From NCBI GenBank assembly GCA_963753575.1, contig CAVWCR010000001.1, forward strand, positions 868,001 through 932,000: a stretch of DNA of 64,000 bases, in the 5' to 3' direction. Source of the stretch: VAZQ01 sp963753575. GTDB taxonomy: Bacteria > Pseudomonadota > Alphaproteobacteria > Rhizobiales > Xanthobacteraceae. The notes beneath the pieces were generated by a model. That model searched no databases, was not told where the DNA came from, and saw only the letters and a list, made by a program, of their open reading frames with translations. Below are positions 53,110-62,461 of this stretch, in pieces; within the stretch, counting starts at the first letter, position 1, and each line of letters starts with the position of its first letter. A program made the translations under genes and the position numbers.

Positions 53110-56100
53110 ATGCCAGATACGCTGCAACTTTTCATCTCCACGCCTGGCGATGTTATCCCCGAACGCCGGCGCGCCCAACTCGTGATCGAAAAACTTGCAA
53201 AGACCTATGCGCGATTCTTTCGTATCGAACCGATACTGTGGGAGCTGGAAACTATGCTCGCTTCCGGGCATTTCCAGGATCAGATCACGCCGCCCAGCGA
53301 AACGGATATTGTCGTTCTGATCGTGTGGTCGCGGCTCGGGACGCCGCTGCCGCCCAAGACCGAAACACGCGAGTACCGCGGAATCGATGGCCGCGTCCCG
53401 GTCACCGGGACGGAATGGGAATTCGAGGACGCGCTCGCGTCGCAGAAGAGGCGCGGCGCGCCGGACTTGCTCGCCTATCGGAAGCAAGCCGACCCGACCG
53501 TGTCGCTGAGGGACAAGGCGGCCAAGGCGCAGGCCGAGGACCAGTGGGACAAGCTAGAGACATTCTGGAGTCGGTGGTTCCTCAACCGTGGTCAATTCCG
53601 CGCAGCATTCAACGAATTCACCGATCTGGACGATTTCGAAAGGCGCCTCGAGCACGACCTCAAGAATCTGATCGAGCGGCGCATCAAGGCTCTCCGCGCA
53701 AAAGAGTATGGAGCACCGGCCGCAACTTGGTATGCGGGAAGTCCGTTCCGGGGATTGGAAAGCTACAGGTTCGAGCATGCGCCGATCTTTTTCGGTCGCA
53801 GCGCCATGATCAGAGCGGCCGTGGAACGGGTAACGAGCAATGCCGAGCGCGGCCGTGCTTTTCTCTTACTCCTCGGTGCGAGCGGTGTTGGCAAATCCTC
53901 TCTCGCTCAGGCGGGTGTTCTACCTGCATTGACGGCACGTGGCATCGTGCCGGAGGTGGGCCTTTGGCGGCGGTCCGTGCTGAGTCCAAGCGGTCACTCC
54001 GCGGGCCCTTTCATGGCCTTGGCCGAGGCGCTTCTCAACCATTCGGCCCTCCCTGAACTTCTATCTCCGACCCAGGATGCGTCGGCGCTCGCCCGTCATC
54101 TGAGGGCGGCGGCAGATGACCCGGCTTTCGCGATTGTGGGTGCACTCGACCATGCCGAAGCTGCGGCGCGTAAGAACGGTGAGCTTCTTCTGATCGAGAA
54201 GGCACGACTCGCCCTCGTCGTCGATCAGTTCGAGGAGCTATTCACGACCGCGGAACTTACCACGGAGGATCGCCTTACCTTCGTTCGCTGTCTTGAAGGG
54301 CTTGCCCGCTCGGGTCGTGTGTTCGTGCTCGCGACCATGCGCAGCGACCAGTGGCATCGCGCTGCGGGAACCCCGCTCCTTGTCGAGATGGCGTCCGGTG
54401 ATGGCCGGCTCGACCTGCTTCCGCCGACACAGGACGAGATAATGGAGATGATCCGGCAGCCGGCGGAGGCGGCGGGGCTTAGCTTCGACAGCGATCCGGC
54501 GCGCGACATTCGGCTCGATGCGACGCTCGCTGCAGAAGCGGCGGGGGAAGCAGGTGCCTTGCCGCTCCTCTCGTTCCTGCTCGACGAACTTTACAAAAAA
54601 GACGTCGAGGCGGGCGGCGGACGGATGCTGACTTATGCTTCGGCTAAGGCTTTGGGTGGGCTCAAAGGAGCGATCGCCAACCGGGCGGAAGCCGTATTCG
54701 ATAAGCTGCCGGTGGAAGCGCAGGCGGTATTCCCGCGTGTATTGCGCGCCTTCGTGACAGTGAGCCGATCGGGCGCAGAGCCCACTTCGCGTACCGCCCC
54801 AATGGAGCGGTTCGCCCCGAACAGCCCTGAGCGTGTGGTCGTCGATGCCCTGCTAGACCCACAGACGCGTCTCCTGGTGGCCGAAGGGGACGGCGCGGGG
54901 GCACGTGTCCGCTTAGCGCACGAAGCGCTGATCACCAATTGGGAGCGGGCGAAACGCCAACTCGCGCAGGAGCGCGATGACCTTCGTACGCGAGCGATGG
55001 TCGAGGAAGCGTTCGCCGAATGGAGCCGGGCAGCCAACCGCGAGAAACGCCGCTATCTCCTCCGCGACCCGCTGCTTGCGAACGCGGTCGATCTTGTACA
55101 TCGGTGGGCCACCGAATTTGATCCACTTACATGCGAATTCGTCGAGGCCTCACGCCGACGCGGCCGTTTACGCCAGCAGCTAACCACGGCGGCCGCCATT
55201 GTGTTCGCTATCTTCGCCGTTGCAGCGTCAGTACTGGGACTGTTTGCCGCGCAGCAGCAAAGAATTGCGGAAGAGAGGCTCCAGAGATCTCAGATCGCAG
55301 AAAGCCGTTTTGCCGCGGAAAAGGCGCTCAGCGAGCTTGATCCTGAGTTGGCCGTGAAGACTGTTCTGCAAGGTGCGCCGCTTAGGGAAGGAGAGCGTCC
55401 CTTTGAGGAATCGAACTGGAAAGCACTGGTCGAGGTCGAAGCGAGACGCCCGGGGTTGCGGATTGTTCGCAGATTTTATGACGAGCCAAGGTCTATCAGC
55501 TGGGATCCAGCGGGCACCAAGGTCGCTGCGACCGATGGCGTGCAGCTCGCAGTTTGGGATGCATCGACGGGACGACGTCTATTTGCCGTTGCGGACAGCG
55601 GCGTTTCAGCCGAATGGAGCCCTGACGGAACCTTGCTCGCCAGCACTGATGGCCTGATCAGATCGTCCGTCGATGGACATGTGACGGCGCAAATCAGCAA
55701 GAATAATCAGAACATCCGTTGGGCGTCGAGGTCGCCGCCGCAACTTCTTGCTATCACTCGGAGCGGAGTGGCCAGTATATTCAGCGCAGAAGGAAAAAAA
55801 GAAGCTGATCTTTCCATCGATGGCGCAGTCAAGGATGCAATGTGGAGCGCCGACGCGATGCGAATTGTAGCTGTCACAACAGACGGGGTCATCCATACTT
55901 GCGACGCTGAAACGGGAAGGGAGCTAATCAGATGGCCTTTGAATGAGTCCACTTATGAAGCGGTCACATGGAGCACCGATGGTAAGTTAATCGCCACCGT
56001 ATTCGACAAGAAGGTCGTCATCTGGGATGCAAATGAGGGAAAAAAAATAACGGAGATCGCTACCGAATATACGCAACGCATTCGTTTCTCTACGGACGGA

Positions 56101-58620
56101 TCATGGCTTATGATCGCCGGGTATAACGGCATCACATTGAATGACACACGAAATGGTCGCCAGCTGAATTCAATTTCGGTGCATGCCAACGACGCGGCGC
56201 TTAGTCCGGACGACCGACTGATTGGGGTTGCGTCGAGCGGCGGCGTTTATGAGTGGGAACCCCTGCGCGCGCGCAAAAAGTGGCTGCGACTGAACTCGCT
56301 AGCCTATGATCACATAGCCTGGAGCCCCGATAGTCTTCATCTCGCAGCCTCCGCTGGCTATTCATTGCTAGTACGCAATAAGGAAGAGCGCACAACTCCG
56401 GAGATCGATATCTTTACCGCGACCAGCGGATGGGAGATTCCGCCTTATACGGCCGCTGCCGTCTCTGATTCTGATCGCGACAAGAAGGTTCCGCTGAGGG
56501 TGATTGTAAGCCTGTCGCGTGGCAGTCGTGCTCTTGAAATTTATGATCTAATCACCAAGCGTCGTTTGCTGGCATTGTCCAAAGACGGAGAGAAGATCCA
56601 GAGGTGGTTTTGGAAGCAAGACGGCACGCGTCTCGCTATTGTATTCGAAGACGGGGCCCTAATGCTCTGGTCGGCGATCGACAAATCCGAAATCCTAATG
56701 CAGGGCATCCACAAGGATGTCACTTCGATCTGGTGGGGCAGCGGATGGTTGCTTACCCGCGCGAAGGACAACTCGGAAAGGATTTGGCTCATCGACACTC
56801 AAAGTGCTTTGGCCTCTTATCGCACGCCTAGCGACTCTCTGCCCTCCGCTTTTTGGCACCAAGACTTGATCCTTGTCAGGCCCGAAGGGGAAGCGCCCAT
56901 CTTATGGGATGTTCGGAAGGGAGAAAGGATATCTGTCTTGAAAACAGCCGATCCAAGAATTGAGCGAGTATTTTGGGGACCAACCGACAGGCAATTGGTA
57001 TCAGTACCACCCGATGGCTTGGCGACGCTCTGGGATCTTGAAACAGGCACGGCAATCTTTTCGTGGCCGATGCAAAGGCAGAATCTCGGCGTTTCCTGGT
57101 CTCCTAAGGGCGACAGGATTGTTACGATTTCTGAGAACCAGACTTGCGCATTCCGAGAGGCTAGCACCGGCAATGAACTAGCACGGTTCAATTCGTGCTG
57201 GAGCGTCGATTGGAGTCCGGATGGCCGTCGCGCCTTGATTGGCAGTGAGGAAAACGCATTTTTTCTCGATGCATCGAGCGGACAGACGCTGCAGGAGCTG
57301 AAAAGTGAGAAACGTGCACTTGGCTGGGAGGCTGCCTGGGATCCAACGGGATCAAAAGTCCTTGCAACCTATTCGGGTAGCAAGTTCTACGTCCTGAAGA
57401 GGCAGGATGGCTCGATCGTCCGCGAATTTTCCATTCCAGAACCATGGATCGTCAGAGGAATCTGGGACGAAAAAGGCGAACGAGTGACGGTCTTTTCTGG
57501 CGACCGCATCGTCTCGGCGTTCGGAAATGCGCGCGTGTTCGACATTACAACCGGTCGGGAGATCGCTGTACTTCGCGGTCATGAGAAGAACATTCTCGGG
57601 GGCCGCTGGGACCCGTCGGGCGCCATGCTGCTGACCTGGTCGCAGGACACGACCGCGCGTATCTGGGACGTCGGAGCGAGCCGAGAATTAGCGTTGCTTG
57701 CTGGGCATGGCGATTTCGTGCTTTCGGGCGAATGGTCAAAAGATGGCGGTCGTGTGACGACGCGCTACGCAGCGCCTCCTCCGTATACGTGGAACGTCAG
57801 GCCGTTCGAACTGGAGCGCTACGCCCGCATCGATTGGCTGCGATCATCGCTCGGAATTACCGAGTTGCCCGAGAGTACCGATTATCGTTCTGACGAAAGC
57901 TCGGACAACTCAGATGCGGCCGTCTGCGAAAAGGGCGCAGAGAATCCAGTCGACCCAGCGCGGCGCGGTCCTGGTGTTCAGATTGAAGAAATAAAACCAG
58001 ATGAGGTCATACCCGTTTGCGAAAAAGCGCTATCACAGGATCCGCAAAATGGGCGACTGAACTATCTGCTTGGCCGCGCAAACGTTCGCGCACACAATCT
58101 GGAGAAAGCATATGCAGCAATCGAAAAGGCCGCTTCTCTGGGATATACGATGGCTTTGGTCGATCTCGGTGCCATGTTGCTTGATCGCGCCGATTCCGAA
58201 CATTACGCGCCTGATCACGGGGTGCAGCTACTAGAGAAAGCTGCGCATGTCTCGCCGATCGCCTATGTTATAATTTCTCGTTTCTTCGAAAGCACCGACC
58301 GCAACAGAGCAGCGGATTACCTTAACAAGGCGATCGCCGCCGGCAAATCCCATGCCTATCAGTGGCGCGCCGAGCAAGCAGAGCGAGGGGCGCAGGCCGC
58401 CAGCAATCCAGATGACGCAGATGACCAATGGCTTCAGGCTTTTCGCAACTGGTCGATCGCGTACAATATATCGCAGAAGGTTGAAAAAAGGGGCGCCGCC
58501 GACTGGGAATTTCCTCTAGCCCGCCGTGCCGCACTTGCTTGGCACTTGGCCGAACACGGCCGAACCTTAGATGTTGTTAGGGCGTATAGGGAATCGATGG
58601 CGATCATTGCAAATCATTGA
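53110..58620 (+). CDS. Giant STAND-type ATPase with DUF4062/TIR-like N-terminus, WD40-like region and TPR/Sel1-like C-terminus
   Basis: A single intact frame of 1836 residues. Residues 1-200 resemble DUF4062/TIR-like effector domains (LQLFISTPGDVIPERRRAQL, ETDIVVLIVWSRLGTPLPP). The nSTAND-type NTPase follows, with Walker A LLLLGASGVGKSSLAQAG near residue 255 and Walker B LALVVDQFEELF near 370. A membrane helix lies at about 692-716 (VFAIFAVAASVLGLFAA). Residues 790-1570 hold some 12-14 WD40-like blades, most degenerate, the last two canonical (RGHEKNILGGRWDPSGAMLL, DTTARIWDVGASRELALLAG). The tail, 1630-1836, has TPR/Sel1-like helices. Such proteins sense a ligand and oligomerise, and some relatives act in defence. 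ATG 53110 is preferred to TTG 53083. Flanking remnants suggest acquisition. Confidence 0.85.
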   Translation: MPDTLQLFISTPGDVIPERRRAQLVIEKLAKTYARFFRIEPILWELETMLASGHFQDQITPPSETDIVVLIVWSRLGTPLPPKTETREYRGIDGRVPVTGTEWEFEDALASQKRRGAPDLLAYRKQADPTVSLRDKAAKAQAEDQWDKLETFWSRWFLNRGQFRAAFNEFTDLDDFERRLEHDLKNLIERRIKALRAKEYGAPAATWYAGSPFRGLESYRFEHAPIFFGRSAMIRAAVERVTSNAERGRAFLLLLGASGVGKSSLAQAGVLPALTARGIVPEVGLWRRSVLSPSGHSAGPFMALAEALLNHSALPELLSPTQDASALARHLRAAADDPAFAIVGALDHAEAAARKNGELLLIEKARLALVVDQFEELFTTAELTTEDRLTFVRCLEGLARSGRVFVLATMRSDQWHRAAGTPLLVEMASGDGRLDLLPPTQDEIMEMIRQPAEAAGLSFDSDPARDIRLDATLAAEAAGEAGALPLLSFLLDELYKKDVEAGGGRMLTYASAKALGGLKGAIANRAEAVFDKLPVEAQAVFPRVLRAFVTVSRSGAEPTSRTAPMERFAPNSPERVVVDALLDPQTRLLVAEGDGAGARVRLAHEALITNWERAKRQLAQERDDLRTRAMVEEAFAEWSRAANREKRRYLLRDPLLANAVDLVHRWATEFDPLTCEFVEASRRRGRLRQQLTTAAAIVFAIFAVAASVLGLFAAQQQRIAEERLQRSQIAESRFAAEKALSELDPELAVKTVLQGAPLREGERPFEESNWKALVEVEARRPGLRIVRRFYDEPRSISWDPAGTKVAATDGVQLAVWDASTGRRLFAVADSGVSAEWSPDGTLLASTDGLIRSSVDGHVTAQISKNNQNIRWASRSPPQLLAITRSGVASIFSAEGKKEADLSIDGAVKDAMWSADAMRIVAVTTDGVIHTCDAETGRELIRWPLNESTYEAVTWSTDGKLIATVFDKKVVIWDANEGKKITEIATEYTQRIRFSTDGSWLMIAGYNGITLNDTRNGRQLNSISVHANDAALSPDDRLIGVASSGGVYEWEPLRARKKWLRLNSLAYDHIAWSPDSLHLAASAGYSLLVRNKEERTTPEIDIFTATSGWEIPPYTAAAVSDSDRDKKVPLRVIVSLSRGSRALEIYDLITKRRLLALSKDGEKIQRWFWKQDGTRLAIVFEDGALMLWSAIDKSEILMQGIHKDVTSIWWGSGWLLTRAKDNSERIWLIDTQSALASYRTPSDSLPSAFWHQDLILVRPEGEAPILWDVRKGERISVLKTADPRIERVFWGPTDRQLVSVPPDGLATLWDLETGTAIFSWPMQRQNLGVSWSPKGDRIVTISENQTCAFREASTGNELARFNSCWSVDWSPDGRRALIGSEENAFFLDASSGQTLQELKSEKRALGWEAAWDPTGSKVLATYSGSKFYVLKRQDGSIVREFSIPEPWIVRGIWDEKGERVTVFSGDRIVSAFGNARVFDITTGREIAVLRGHEKNILGGRWDPSGAMLLTWSQDTTARIWDVGASRELALLAGHGDFVLSGEWSKDGGRVTTRYAAPPPYTWNVRPFELERYARIDWLRSSLGITELPESTDYRSDESSDNSDAAVCEKGAENPVDPARRGPGVQIEEIKPDEVIPVCEKALSQDPQNGRLNYLLGRANVRAHNLEKAYAAIEKAASLGYTMALVDLGAMLLDRADSEHYAPDHGVQLLEKAAHVSPIAYVIISRFFESTDRNRAADYLNKAIAAGKSHAYQWRAEQAERGAQAASNPDDADDQWLQAFRNWSIAYNISQKVEKRGAADWEFPLARRAALAWHLAEHGRTLDVVRAYRESMAIIANH

Positions 58621-59206
58621 CGACCCTCGTCCTGCTATCTTTTTGATGATGAGCGCAACTCAATCCACTTTGCGCGATTGCACATAGTTTCCATAGTTTT
58701 CGAATGTTCGGGTCGCGGTTTTCGCTGTGCTGTGCCGGCAACTCAGAATAGCCCGAAGCCTCAGGCGAACGTAGGGTGCGATGAGGCAAAGGGCTTTGAG
58801 TATGTGGCTATCTTTAATTCCTTGGCTTCGGCTAAGATATCGGGGCGAAAGCGCGCGTGAGCCGAGTGCTTTGTCGATTGGATTGGCAGCTCCTCGTCGA
58901 GTTCCCACGGATCCCGGTGCTGTCGCAGGTCGCGGATACCCGAAGCTGCCGGCGTCATCTTCATCGACGAGAACGGCGAGGGGCCGGGGTGAGGTGGATC
59001 GAGATAAGGGGACCAAGGGGGCACGTCAGAGCATCTGCCCCAGTTGCTGATCGGGCTGAGGGGCTGCGTGCTTAGCGCTACCGTGCCAGCAGGCCGGACC
59101 CGCTAGCAACGTGCAGATCTCGGCATCTGGCCTTTCACAGGAAATGTTTGGTCATTCCCTGTACAGGGCCAGCTAATCGGATATGGTTTCGGGCAGCGGC
59201 GGCTAG
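58621..59206. other. Gene-free stretch after the STAND gene
   Basis: Nearly 590 bases without a recognisable gene. Frames at 58660-59024 on the minus strand are open, with Pro/Arg-rich content, but lack family motifs. No tRNA or attachment site was seen. Confidence 0.3.
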
Positions 59207-59494
59207 GCCTCCCAGGCTGATCAGCGTGGCGACTATCATACCCTCGTCCCGTGGCCGCCGCGCTATCAGCCGCTCTTGCGAGGCGGGCTCGTCCTCAGCC
59301 CGATCGGCGCGCAAGGTTTCGTTCTCGGCCGCGGCAATCAGCCGCTCAGCCCGACCGTCATTCGTCAGATCGGCGCGCAGAACATCATGTTGCTTGCAGC
59401 GCCCGCCAAGCTCGCGCGCACGCAGCTTCTGCGCTTTGATACCGGCGATCCCGTGCTCGATGCCGAATTGACGGCGCGCCGGTTTTTCCCGTGA
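59207..59494 (+). pseudogene. ATP-NAD kinase family, C-terminal remnant
   Basis: The frame, open from 59207 after a stop at 59204, encodes GDYHTLVPWPPRYQPLLRGG, LSPIGAQGFVLGRGNQPLSP and LRFDTGDPVLDAELTARRFF. These match the last 90 residues of ATP-NAD kinase-like proteins. The kinase core with its GGDGT motif is missing upstream. It lies 120 bases before gcvPA in the same direction, so the complete gene may once have led this operon before the upstream DNA was replaced. Confidence 0.65.
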
Positions 59495-59614
59495 TCATTG
59501 GCTATCGTCGAACCTGGCTGGTGAAAACCGCAAGCTAGCCGCACGCTCGTTGCTGCGCGCCATCGCGTCATCCGCTAGGCTGGGGACGCTTAAGATCGGC
59601 CAGGAGGAAACCGC

Positions 59615-60970
59615 ATGGGCTACGCGCCGCACACCGATGCCGAGCGCAATGAGATGCTCAAGGTGATCGGGGTCGCCGACATGGCGGATCTTTTTCTCGA
59701 CGTTCCACCGCGCGTGCGGTTTCCCAAGCTTGACCTGCCGCCGCCCGCATCCGAGCTCGACATCGGGCGCGAGATGCGCGCGCTTGGTGGCCGCAATAGT
59801 ACGCTCGATCCTTCGCTGTCGTTTCTCGGCGCCGGCACCTACCATCATTTTCGCCCGGCAGAGGTTGATTACGTGCTCTCCCGCGGCGAGTTCTATACTT
59901 CTTACACGCAGTATCAGCCGGAGGTGAGCCAGGGCATGCTGCAGGCCCTGTTCGAATATCAGAGCATGGTCTGCCGGCTGACCGGCATGGAGGTGAGCAA
60001 CGCCAGCCACTACGACGGCGCAACCGCGCTTGCGGAAGCCGTGCTGCTCGCGCTCGGTGTTGCGCAAGGCAAGCGCAGCAAGATTGTTCTATCGCCGGCA
60101 GTGCATCCGCAATATCGCGCCGTGCTCAGGACTTACCTCGCCGGCATGCCTGCGGCGGCGATCACGGGCGACGGTGATGCCACAGCCGATCTTTCCTGCC
60201 TCACCGCTCTCATCAACAACGACACCGCCGCCTTCGTCATGCAGAGCCCGAATTTCTTCGGGCAGTGCGAAGCGCTCGAAGGGGTCGCGGATATCGTCCA
60301 TCGGGCCGGCGCGTTGCTCGTGGTCGTGACCGATCCGATTGCGCTTGGTCTGTTCCAGCCGCCCGGTGCCTGTGGCGCCGACATTGTCGTTTGCGACGGA
60401 CAGTCGCTCGGCATTGCGCCTTCATTTGGCGGGCCGCATCTCGGCGTCTTCGCCGCCCGCATGGCGCATGTGCGCCGCCTTTCCGGCCATCTCGTCGGCG
60501 AGACCGTGGATGCCGACGGCCGGCGTGCCTATGTGCTCACTTTGGCGACCCGCGAGCAGCACATTCGCCGCGCCAAGGCGACGAGCAACATCTGCACCAA
60601 CTCCGCGGTCTGCGCGCTTGCTGCGGCCGCCTATCTCGCCACCATGGGCAACAAAGGATTGCGACAGCTGGCCGAGCTCTGCTTCCACAAGAGCCATTAT
60701 GCTGCCGCCGCAATAGGCAGGCTCAAGGGCTTCACGATCAACCCGCAGGCGCCGACCCAGGCTTTCTTCAAAGAGTTCGTGGTGCGGCTGCCGCGTTCGG
60801 CTGCCGAAGTGAATAGGCGCTTGCGCGAGCAGTACGGCATCATCGGCGGCTACGACCTCGGCCGCGACTATCCACCTCTGCGCGACCACATGCTGATCGC
60901 GGTGACCGAGGTCAACACGCGCGCGAGCATCGATCGGCTGGTCAAAGCCCTGAGCGAGATCACCCGATGA
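59615..60970 (+). CDS. gcvPA: Glycine dehydrogenase (decarboxylating), subunit 1
   Basis: A 451-residue subunit of the two-part P-protein of the glycine cleavage system. Motifs are ASHYDGATALAEAVLLALGV, FVMQSPNFFGQCEALEG, FGGPHLGVFAARMAHVRRLS and RREQHI-like signals around TREQHIRRAKATSNICTN. It forms a heterotetramer with GcvPB and decarboxylates glycine. AGGAGG lies seven bases before the ATG. It ends overlapping the next gene by four bases (ATGA). Length and motifs are normal for the split form. Confidence 0.95.
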   Translation: MGYAPHTDAERNEMLKVIGVADMADLFLDVPPRVRFPKLDLPPPASELDIGREMRALGGRNSTLDPSLSFLGAGTYHHFRPAEVDYVLSRGEFYTSYTQYQPEVSQGMLQALFEYQSMVCRLTGMEVSNASHYDGATALAEAVLLALGVAQGKRSKIVLSPAVHPQYRAVLRTYLAGMPAAAITGDGDATADLSCLTALINNDTAAFVMQSPNFFGQCEALEGVADIVHRAGALLVVVTDPIALGLFQPPGACGADIVVCDGQSLGIAPSFGGPHLGVFAARMAHVRRLSGHLVGETVDADGRRAYVLTLATREQHIRRAKATSNICTNSAVCALAAAAYLATMGNKGLRQLAELCFHKSHYAAAAIGRLKGFTINPQAPTQAFFKEFVVRLPRSAAEVNRRLREQYGIIGGYDLGRDYPPLRDHMLIAVTEVNTRASIDRLVKALSEITR

Positions 60971-62409
60971 GCCACAAAGTCACTCCAACACTCAACGAGC
61001 TCAGCGTTCCAGGCCGGCATGGCGTCGATCTGCCGGAGCCGGACGTGCCGACGGCCGCATTGCCCGCTGGGCTACGCACGGATTGCGGCCTGCCAGAGTT
61101 GTCGCAGCTTGACGTGGTGCGGCACTATCTGGCGCTGTCACAGCGCAACTTCGGCGTCGACAGCGGTTTCTATCCGCTCGGCTCTTGCACCATGAAGTAC
61201 AATCCGAAGGTCAATGAGGAGATCGCGCGGCTTCCAGCGTTCGCCGAGACCCATCCCCTGCAGGACATCGATAGCGTGCAGGGCAATCTCGCGCTGATGT
61301 TCGAATTGCAGCAGTGGCTTGCCGAGATCGGCGGGTTTGCGGGCGTATCGCTGCAGCCGGCAGCCGGCGCGCACGGCGAGTTCACTGGCCTGTTGATGAT
61401 GCGCGCCTATCATCAGGTGCGCGGCGATCACAAGCGCACCCGCATCCTCATCCCGGATTCCGCACACGGCACCAACCCGGCTTCGACCACCATGGCGGGC
61501 TTCCTCGCCGTCGAACTCCCTTCGGACGACCGCGGCAATGTCGATCTCGGGGCGGTGCGGGCCGCCTGCGACGAAACCGTCGCCGGCATCATGATGACCA
61601 ACCCCAACACCCTCGGCCTATTCGAGGAGCACATCGAAGAGGTGGTGGGGTTGGTGCGCGGCTGTGGCGGCCTCGTCTATGGCGACGGCGCTAACATGAA
61701 TGCGCTTGCCGGCATCGCGCGGCCGGGCGACCTCGGCTTCGACGTGATGCATTTCAATCTGCACAAGACCTTTTCAACTCCGCACGGCGGCGGCGGGCCC
61801 GGTGCCGGCCCGGTCGGCGTCTCGGACCGCCTTCTCGATTTCCTGCCCGGTCCGCTGATCAGCCGCGAGGGCGACCGTTACCGGCTTGCCGAGCCGTCGA
61901 AGTCGATCGGCCGGGTCGCTACACATTTCGGCAATTTCGGCATGTTCGTGCGCGCTTATGCCTATATCCGGCGCCACGGCGGGCAGGGGCTGCGTGCCAA
62001 TTCCGAACATGCGGTGCTCAACGCCAACTATTTGCGCGTCAAGCTGCGCGACGCCTACGTCGTGCCCTACGACCGCCTCAACATGCACGAGTTCGTGTGC
62101 CAGGGCGCCCTCGAGGGTACCGGCGTGCGCGCGCTCGATGTGGCCAAACGGCTCCTGGATTATGGCTTTCATCCGCCGACCAACTATTTCCCGCTGATCG
62201 TGCCGGAAGCGCTGATGATCGAGCCGACCGAGACCGAGAGCAAGCCGACGCTTGACGCCTTCGCGGCGGCTATGTTGGCGATTGCCCAGGAGGCGAAGAG
62301 CGATCCCGCGCTGGTGAAGAGCGCGCCGCACGAGACGCCGGTGCGGCGCGTTGACGAGGTCAAGGCCGCGCGCGAACTGTTGCTGAGCGATGGCGCCAAG
62401 GTCGGCTGA
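60967..62409 (+). CDS. gcvPB: Glycine dehydrogenase (decarboxylating), subunit 2
   Basis: A 480-residue PLP-binding subunit. Lys267 in HFNLHKTFSTPHGGGGPG should hold PLP. Other signatures are YPLGSCTMKYNPKVNEEIAR, LQPAAGAHGEFTGLLMMRAY, DSAHGTNPASTTMAGF and DGANMNALAGIARPGDLGFD. Together with GcvPA it passes the aminomethyl group to the lipoyl arm of GcvH. The ATG overlaps the gcvPA stop. Split P-proteins are less common in alphaproteobacteria than the fused form, but the organisation is well known elsewhere. Confidence 0.96.
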   Translation: MSHKVTPTLNELSVPGRHGVDLPEPDVPTAALPAGLRTDCGLPELSQLDVVRHYLALSQRNFGVDSGFYPLGSCTMKYNPKVNEEIARLPAFAETHPLQDIDSVQGNLALMFELQQWLAEIGGFAGVSLQPAAGAHGEFTGLLMMRAYHQVRGDHKRTRILIPDSAHGTNPASTTMAGFLAVELPSDDRGNVDLGAVRAACDETVAGIMMTNPNTLGLFEEHIEEVVGLVRGCGGLVYGDGANMNALAGIARPGDLGFDVMHFNLHKTFSTPHGGGGPGAGPVGVSDRLLDFLPGPLISREGDRYRLAEPSKSIGRVATHFGNFGMFVRAYAYIRRHGGQGLRANSEHAVLNANYLRVKLRDAYVVPYDRLNMHEFVCQGALEGTGVRALDVAKRLLDYGFHPPTNYFPLIVPEALMIEPTETESKPTLDAFAAAMLAIAQEAKSDPALVKSAPHETPVRRVDEVKAARELLLSDGAKVG

Positions 62410-62461
62410 TCGGAGCAGAGCTGGGACGGTCATAACGAGGCGGGCATAGCGAGGGCGTGCG

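Noticed and set aside
53238..54056. Long plus-strand open frame inside the STAND gene
   Set aside because: Different frame within a protein with clear NTPase motifs; Arg/Gly-rich composition typical of a GC-rich shadow.
59495..59614. Glycine riboswitch upstream of the gcv operon
   Set aside because: The 120-base leader shows no tandem aptamer pattern or conserved core; it has only a ribosome-binding site.
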